The notes under the pieces were generated by a model. That model was not told the DNA's origin and searched no databases. It saw nothing but the letters and a program-made list of their open reading frames with translations. Below are positions 23,050 to 27,049 of a DNA stretch of 27,049 nucleotides, one piece after another. The position numbers were made by a program, and so were the translations under genes. Position 1 is the stretch's first letter. The number at the start of each line of letters is the position of its first letter. Origin of the DNA: an uncultured Candidatus Competibacteraceae bacterium (GTDB lineage: Bacteria > Pseudomonadota > Gammaproteobacteria > Competibacterales > Competibacteraceae); assembly GCA_937960715.1 (NCBI GenBank), contig CALGOO010000049.1, forward strand, positions 1 through 27,049, given 5' to 3'.

Positions 23050-23661
23050 TCAAGCCAGCCATGCTCGCCCGCCCGCGCGCAGGAACAGCAACGCATAGGT
23101 CAGCAGCAGCAGACCCAGGCCACGCATGAGGACGATGTAGCCGCCGCTGCGCAGGAGATGGCGGGCCTGGCCCAGCGCCATGGCCAACGACACCTTGGAA
23201 CCGACCAGCAGCGCGTAGAACGCGACGACGAACGCCGCCGCCGCCGGCCAACCCTCCCGCCAGGCCGCCAGCACGGTTGGCGCGCCCACCGTCAGCCAGA
23301 ACAAATAGGGGCTGGGATTCAGAAAGTTGGCGACAACCCCACGCCGCAGCGAACCGGTCGGTTTGGTCGACTCCAGTTCCGCGCCCCGGAAGCACAGGCC
23401 CTGAAAGCCCAGCCAGGCCAGATACAGACCACCGCCCACCTGGATCAGCGCCAGCGGTGCGGCTTGGTCGGTCAGGGGCCGCAGCAGCAACACCGTCGCC
23501 AAAATAATCGGCAGGTCGGTCAGTAGCGGCGCCAGCGCGACCCGGACCCCGGCGCGGGCGCCGTGACGCAACGTCTCGCTGGCGACCAAGGTCAGCAATG
23601 GACCCGGCGCCAGCCCGCCGCTCAGGCCCAGCAGGACGCCAGATAGCAAAAAAGCGATCAC
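23050..23661 (-). CDS. LysE/RhtB-type amino-acid exporter family protein (203 aa)
   Basis: A small inner-membrane protein with about six hydrophobic segments. The start region FLLSGVLLGLSGGLAPGPLL carries the PGP motif typical of the LysE/RhtB superfamily. RRGVVANFLNPSPYLFWLTV matches the conserved NPxPxLFW segment. Exported substrates in the family are amino acids and derivatives; which one here is unknown. The start is GTG at 23661, chosen because it gives the family length and lies 5 bp after the rsgA stop. The open frame continues upstream through rsgA and is not real. No ribosome site is evident, so coupling to rsgA is likely. It is followed by the palindromic repeat at 22921-23019. Confidence 0.85.
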   Translation of the reverse strand: MIAFLLSGVLLGLSGGLAPGPLLTLVASETLRHGARAGVRVALAPLLTDLPIILATVLLLRPLTDQAAPLALIQVGGGLYLAWLGFQGLCFRGAELESTKPTGSLRRGVVANFLNPSPYLFWLTVGAPTVLAAWREGWPAAAAFVVAFYALLVGSKVSLAMALGQARHLLRSGGYIVLMRGLGLLLLTYALLFLRAGGRAWLA

Positions 23662-23666
23662 GAGGG

Positions 23667-24683
23667 TTATCGGGCCGGTTTCGCCGCCGTTTCCAGCGCG
23701 GCGCGCAATTGTCGGTAACTGTCCAGCCGGCGCGGGGCAATAGCGCCGCCCGCGATGGCTTCCCGCAGGGCGCAAGCCGGTTCGGCGTCGTGGCGACAAT
23801 CGAAAAAGCGGCAGCGGCCCAAATAGGGGGCGATGTCCCGGAAACCCCGGTCCAGGTCGCTCAAGCTGATTTTTCCCAGCTCAAAGCTGCGCACGCCAGG
23901 CGTATCGATCAAATCGCCGCCGTCCGGCAAATGATAAAGCGTGCTGCCGCTGGTGGTGTGAGCGCCGTGGCCGGTGAGCTGGGACACGGCCTGGATGCGA
24001 ATTTGACGCTCCGGCAGCAGGGCCTTGATCAGCGAGGACTTGCCTACCCCCGACTGGCCGGCCAGCAGGCTGACGTGGCCGCGCAGCCAGCGGCGCAGCT
24101 CGTCCAGGCCCTGCGCGGTGTGGCTGCTGGCCAGCAGCAACGGATAACCGATCCGGCGATAAGGTTCCAGCCGTTCGCGCAGCGCCGCCAGCGCCGACGC
24201 ATCCAGCAAATCCAGCTTGTTCAGCACCAGCAATCCCTGGATGCCGATGGCGGCGATGGCGACCAGATAGCGGTCGATCAGGGATTCGCTCGGCTCCGGC
24301 TCCGGCGCCAGCACCACCGCCACCGCGTCGAGATTGGCGGCGACCGGGCGTGGTCGGCCCTGGTAATCGGGCCGGGTCAGGAGCGAGCGGCGCTCGCCCA
24401 CCGCCACGATCACCCCTTCCCCCGCGCCGGACGTCTGCCAGACGATCCGGTCGCCGCAGGCGATCCGATCCAGGTTCTGCCGTGTGACGCAGCGGTACAG
24501 CCGGCCCTCCTCGTCCTCGACCACCAGGGTGCGTCCGTGATGGGCGATGACCAGGCCGGGTCGTTCCGAACCCAGCTCGGCGGCGCCCTGGAAGTCCAGT
24601 CGCTGATCGGCGCGCGCGCGGCGGCGTTCATGCCCGCGCCGAATCTGTTCCCACTGACGCTGGGTCAGCCGACGGCCGGCCAT
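23667..24683 (-). CDS. rsgA: ribosome small-subunit GTPase RsgA (338 aa)
   Basis: Circularly permuted GTPase that checks late 30S assembly and releases RbfA. The N-terminal OB fold covers about 40-110. The GTPase motifs appear in the permuted order G4-G1-G3: NKLD at 155-158, GQSGVGKSS at 209-217 and DTPG at 260-263. A C-terminal zinc knuckle has C291, C296, H298 and C304. The basic N-terminus (RRGHERRRARADQ) is typical. It is divergent from orn across 114 bp, a layout common in gammaproteobacteria, and is followed by the LysE-type gene, probably in one transcript. Confidence 0.97.
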   Translation of the reverse strand: MAGRRLTQRQWEQIRRGHERRRARADQRLDFQGAAELGSERPGLVIAHHGRTLVVEDEEGRLYRCVTRQNLDRIACGDRIVWQTSGAGEGVIVAVGERRSLLTRPDYQGRPRPVAANLDAVAVVLAPEPEPSESLIDRYLVAIAAIGIQGLLVLNKLDLLDASALAALRERLEPYRRIGYPLLLASSHTAQGLDELRRWLRGHVSLLAGQSGVGKSSLIKALLPERQIRIQAVSQLTGHGAHTTSGSTLYHLPDGGDLIDTPGVRSFELGKISLSDLDRGFRDIAPYLGRCRFFDCRHDAEPACALREAIAGGAIAPRRLDSYRQLRAALETAAKPAR

Positions 24684-24797
24684 GCCCGCACCATCCCGCG
24701 ACCGCTGGATTCAGCGTACACTTCCTGTAAACAAACCGCGTCGGGCCACCGCCGGCGAACTTCCCTTTCCACCCCGACCCTATCCCAAGAAAAATCC

Positions 24798-25352
24798 ATG
24801 TCCCCCGACAACCTGATCTGGATTGATTTGGAAATGACCGGTCTGGATTCCCAGACCGACCACATCATCGAAATCGCCACCATCGTCACCGACAGTCAAC
24901 TCCATATTCTCGCCGAGGGACCGGTACTGGCCATCCACCAAAGCGACGCGGTGTTGGCGACGATGGACGACTGGAACCGGAAGCAGCATGGCGAATCCGG
25001 CCTGATCGCCCGGGTTCGCGCCAGCGCCGTGAACGAACGCGAGGCCGAGACCCGCACCCTGGCGTTCCTGAGCCTGTACGTCCCCAAGGGTCAGTCGCCG
25101 ATGTGCGGCAACAGCATTTGCCAGGATCGGCGCTTTCTGGCGCGCTGCATGCCGGAACTGGAAGCCTATTTCCATTATCGCAACCTGGACGTCAGCACGC
25201 TCAAGGAACTGGCCCGGCGCTGGTATCCGGCGCGGATCAAGGGCTTCGGCAAGACCTCGTCCCATCTGGCCTTGCAGGATATCCGCGATTCCATCGACGA
25301 GTTGCGCTTTTATCGCGAGCGGCTGTTCGTGGCGGCGGACGTGGCCGAATAG
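24798..25352 (+). CDS. orn: oligoribonuclease (184 aa)
   Basis: DEDDh 3'-5' exoribonuclease that degrades dinucleotides, including pGpG from cyclic-di-GMP breakdown. D10 and E12 (IWIDLEMTGLD), D110 (NSICQDRRF), and H156 and D161 (KTSSHLALQDIRDSI) make the active site. The length is that of the family. The frame is open far upstream, through antisense of rsgA, but the homologous protein starts at MSPDNLIWIDLE, so the ATG at 24798 is used. The ribosome site is weak (AAGA). Convergent with rhdA, 17 bp apart, with no visible terminator between them. Confidence 0.97.
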   Translation: MSPDNLIWIDLEMTGLDSQTDHIIEIATIVTDSQLHILAEGPVLAIHQSDAVLATMDDWNRKQHGESGLIARVRASAVNEREAETRTLAFLSLYVPKGQSPMCGNSICQDRRFLARCMPELEAYFHYRNLDVSTLKELARRWYPARIKGFGKTSSHLALQDIRDSIDELRFYRERLFVAADVAE

Positions 25353-25369
25353 GCTTGGCGATGAACCGG

Positions 25370-26197
25370 TCAGCGTTCGATCGGCAGATCGGGAATGTTG
25401 CCCCATTCCGACCAGGCGCCGGAATAGCCGCGCGCTCGGGGATAGCCCAAGCAACGCAACACCCAGTAGGTATGCGCCGAACGATGATGGGTCTGGCAGT
25501 AAACGACGACCTCCTTGTCGGGAGTGACGCCGCGCTGCGCCAGCAATTTCCGCAGCACCGGGTCGGGCCGCAAGCGCAGTTGCCGTTGCGGGTCCATGGC
25601 GTCGGTCCAGGGCAGGTTCACCGCGCCGGGGATATGACCGCCGCGGGCGGCGCGTAGATCCAGGCCGGCGAATTCGGCGGGAGTACGGGTATCCAGTAGC
25701 GCCAAATCTGGCTGGCCCAGCCGTTCGAGGATGTAGTCCTTATCGGCGACCGCCGTCGGTGGATCGACGAAGCGAGCTTGGTAGGCGCTGGGCGGTGGTG
25801 GGCGGAACCGAGTTTCCAACGGCCCGGCGGCCGCTTCCCAGGCGTGGAAGCCGCCATTGAGCAGCGACGCTTGTTCGTGGCCAAGCGTCGCCAGGGTCCA
25901 GAGCAAGCGGCTGGCGCGGCCGTTGCCCTCGTCGTCGTAGGCAACGACCCGCCGCGTCGGCGTCAGACCCAGTCGCGACAGGGCTTCGCTCAGTTGCGCC
26001 TCGGTCGGCAATAAGCCCATCGCCGGCGGCTCGATCCGGACCAGTTCGGCGTAATCGAGATGCACCGCGCCAGGAATGTGTCCGATGGCGTAGCGGGCCG
26101 AATCGCCGAGATCCACGATCAGGACCGCCGGGTCGGCGAGATGCGGTTGGAGTTGCTCCGGCTCGATCAGCGGCGGCAAGTTGGATGCGGAGGACAT
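25370..26197 (-). CDS. rhdA: rhodanese-type thiosulfate sulfurtransferase, RhdA-like (275 aa)
   Basis: A two-domain rhodanese. The N-terminal domain (about 10-120) lacks the catalytic Cys; D88 stands at that place (VVAYDDEGNGRAS). The C-terminal domain carries the persulfide-forming C234 in VVYCQTHHRSAHTYW. The CQTHHRS loop is the one known from Azotobacter vinelandii RhdA and differs from the CGSGVT-type loop of mercaptopyruvate sulfurtransferase SseA. The ending GYSGAWSEWGN also resembles RhdA. The start at 26197 was chosen over an in-frame codon 13 residues upstream because AGGA lies 7 bases before it and the extension shows no homology. Physiological donor and acceptor are unknown. Confidence 0.9.
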   Translation of the reverse strand: MSSASNLPPLIEPEQLQPHLADPAVLIVDLGDSARYAIGHIPGAVHLDYAELVRIEPPAMGLLPTEAQLSEALSRLGLTPTRRVVAYDDEGNGRASRLLWTLATLGHEQASLLNGGFHAWEAAAGPLETRFRPPPPSAYQARFVDPPTAVADKDYILERLGQPDLALLDTRTPAEFAGLDLRAARGGHIPGAVNLPWTDAMDPQRQLRLRPDPVLRKLLAQRGVTPDKEVVVYCQTHHRSAHTYWVLRCLGYPRARGYSGAWSEWGNIPDLPIER

Positions 26198-26379
26198 GCG
26201 GATTCCTGAAAAAGTTCGATGCCATGGTTTGGGCAAGCCCGACCGATCTGGCCGGGGCTTTGGGGCAATGACCGATGCCGACCATCATCACAAGTTGCCG
26301 CCGCGCGCGCAACCGGGTCGGATCGGCCGCTGAACTCGTGGTTTCGGTGCACCCCGGCCGTGGCCCGAAGACCGGCCGC

Positions 26380-27049
26380 TCAGGCGGCTTCCCGTTGGCG
26401 CGCCGGCACCGGTTCCCGCCGATAAAGCTCACTCAACGGCAGCGAACGGCTCGGCCCGACCACGACCCGACAGTGTTCGCGCCGCAGTCGCCGAGGCTCC
26501 GCCGCGCCGCAGGCGTGGGCGATAAGCTCCACCTCGTGGCGCATGTTCTCCACGTAATGCCGCACCCGCTCGGCCTTGTCCGTCGGGTCCAGCCCCCGCT
26601 GCAAATGAGGATCGTGGGTGGTGATGCCGGCCGGGCAGGTGTTCTTGTCGCACTGCATGGACTGGATGCAGCCGAGCGCGAACAGGAACCCGCGCGCCGA
26701 GTTGACGAAATCGGCGCCCACGCACAGCGCCCAGGCCACCTCGCCGGGGTTGATCAACTTGCCGGAGGCGATCACCCGGACGCGCTCGCGCAAACCGTAC
26801 TCATCGAGCGCATCCACCACGCGCGGCAGGCTTTCCTGAATCGGCAGACCCACGTAGTCCAGCAAACTCATCGGCGCCGCGCCGGTACCACCGTCGGCGC
26901 TGTCCACCGTGATGAAATCGGGCGCGCTGGCCGACCCCCGACGCACGATTTCCCGGCACAGTTCGTCGATCCAGCCCGGATCGCCGACCACCAGCTTGAA
27001 GCCAGTCGGTTTACCGGTGATGGCGCGAACCCGGCCGATGAAATCCAGC
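26380..27049 (-). CDS. FMN-binding glutamate-synthase-like protein, C-terminal part
   Basis: Runs off the right edge, so the N-terminus is missing. The visible 222 residues match the FMN/Fe-S synthase domain of GltB-like proteins: FITVDSADGGTGAAPMSLLD is the flavin-site loop, GADFVNSARGFLFALG the phosphate-binding end of the barrel, and CIQSMQCDKNTCPAG the three-cysteine 3Fe-4S motif. The tail (RREHCRVVVGPSRSLPLSEL, then YRREPVPARQREAA) is short, with no GXGXG C-terminal domain, so this is not the C-terminus of full-length GltB. It belongs to the shorter stand-alone family whose in vivo reaction is less certain. No ribosome or terminator signal can be judged. It is 182 bp upstream of rhdA on the same strand. 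Confidence 0.88.
   Translation of the reverse strand, partial: LDFIGRVRAITGKPTGFKLVVGDPGWIDELCREIVRRGSASAPDFITVDSADGGTGAAPMSLLDYVGLPIQESLPRVVDALDEYGLRERVRVIASGKLINPGEVAWALCVGADFVNSARGFLFALGCIQSMQCDKNTCPAGITTHDPHLQRGLDPTDKAERVRHYVENMRHEVELIAHACGAAEPRRLRREHCRVVVGPSRSLPLSELYRREPVPARQREAA

Noticed and set aside
23598..24797. Orn with a 400-residue N-terminal extension
   Set aside because: The extension is antisense to rsgA and the start of the LysE-type gene; Orn proteins begin at the residue encoded at 24798.
26350..26380. Possible terminator behind the glutamate-synthase-like gene (two CGGCCG words)
   Set aside because: Only a 6-bp stem of palindromic words with a 12-base loop and no T-run; too weak to call.
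1..27049. CRISPR array, rRNA genes, complete insertion sequence or integrase
   Set aside because: No regularly spaced repeats, rRNA motifs, DDE transposase or tyrosine/serine recombinase were seen on either strand.

Overview
The window is a high-GC chromosomal segment of a gammaproteobacterium. The strongest evidence is gene order. It holds the block ndk, rlmN, pilF, rodZ, hisS, yfgM, bamB known from Enterobacteria and Pseudomonads, a priA / argS / FtsN-like set arranged as in Pseudomonas, and a divergent rsgA / orn pair. The acetate-uptake module, opgD and the overall base composition would fit a Competibacter- or Chromatiales-like organism, but that is inference. Almost every gene lies on the minus strand; only the endonuclease V gene (nfi), the oligoribonuclease gene (orn) and the fragments inside a small island read on plus.

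Layout. 1-2151: start of an FtsN-like SPOR-type protein and argS. 2180-6205: a large cNMP-binding/CBS/nucleotidyltransferase protein, then actP and its DUF485 partner; a textbook intrinsic terminator separates actP from the nucleotidyltransferase gene. 6206-6550: a non-coding stretch. 6551-8792: a small mosaic island flanked by two identical 126-bp copies of the 3' end of priA. It contains the tail of a phage-type protein, a degenerate tRNA-Cys-like sequence, a DNA methyltransferase that has lost its C-terminal SAM-binding motif, and a VapBC-type toxin-antitoxin pair. 8652-11520: intact priA and a MarC-family membrane protein. 11589-18266: the bamB, yfgM, hisS, rodZ, pilF, rlmN, ndk run, with start/stop overlaps at several junctions and without the usual ispG and der. 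18457-20136: long-form hisG, divergent from nfi. 20112-22864: an unrecognised coiled-coil-rich protein and opgD. 22921-23019: a nested palindromic MITE-like repeat. 23050-25352: a LysE-type exporter and rsgA, divergent from orn. 25370-26197: an RhdA-type rhodanese. 26380 to the right edge: the C-terminal part of an FMN-binding glutamate-synthase-like protein.

Together the genes are mostly housekeeping: translation (argS, hisS, rlmN, rsgA), envelope assembly and shape (bamB, yfgM, rodZ, pilF, opgD, FtsN-like), nucleic-acid maintenance (priA, nfi, orn), nucleotide and histidine metabolism (ndk, hisG), and acetate uptake with a probable signalling partner. The accessory content is concentrated in the island at the priA 3' end and in the MITE-like repeat. 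I found no CRISPR array, rRNA or complete transposase.
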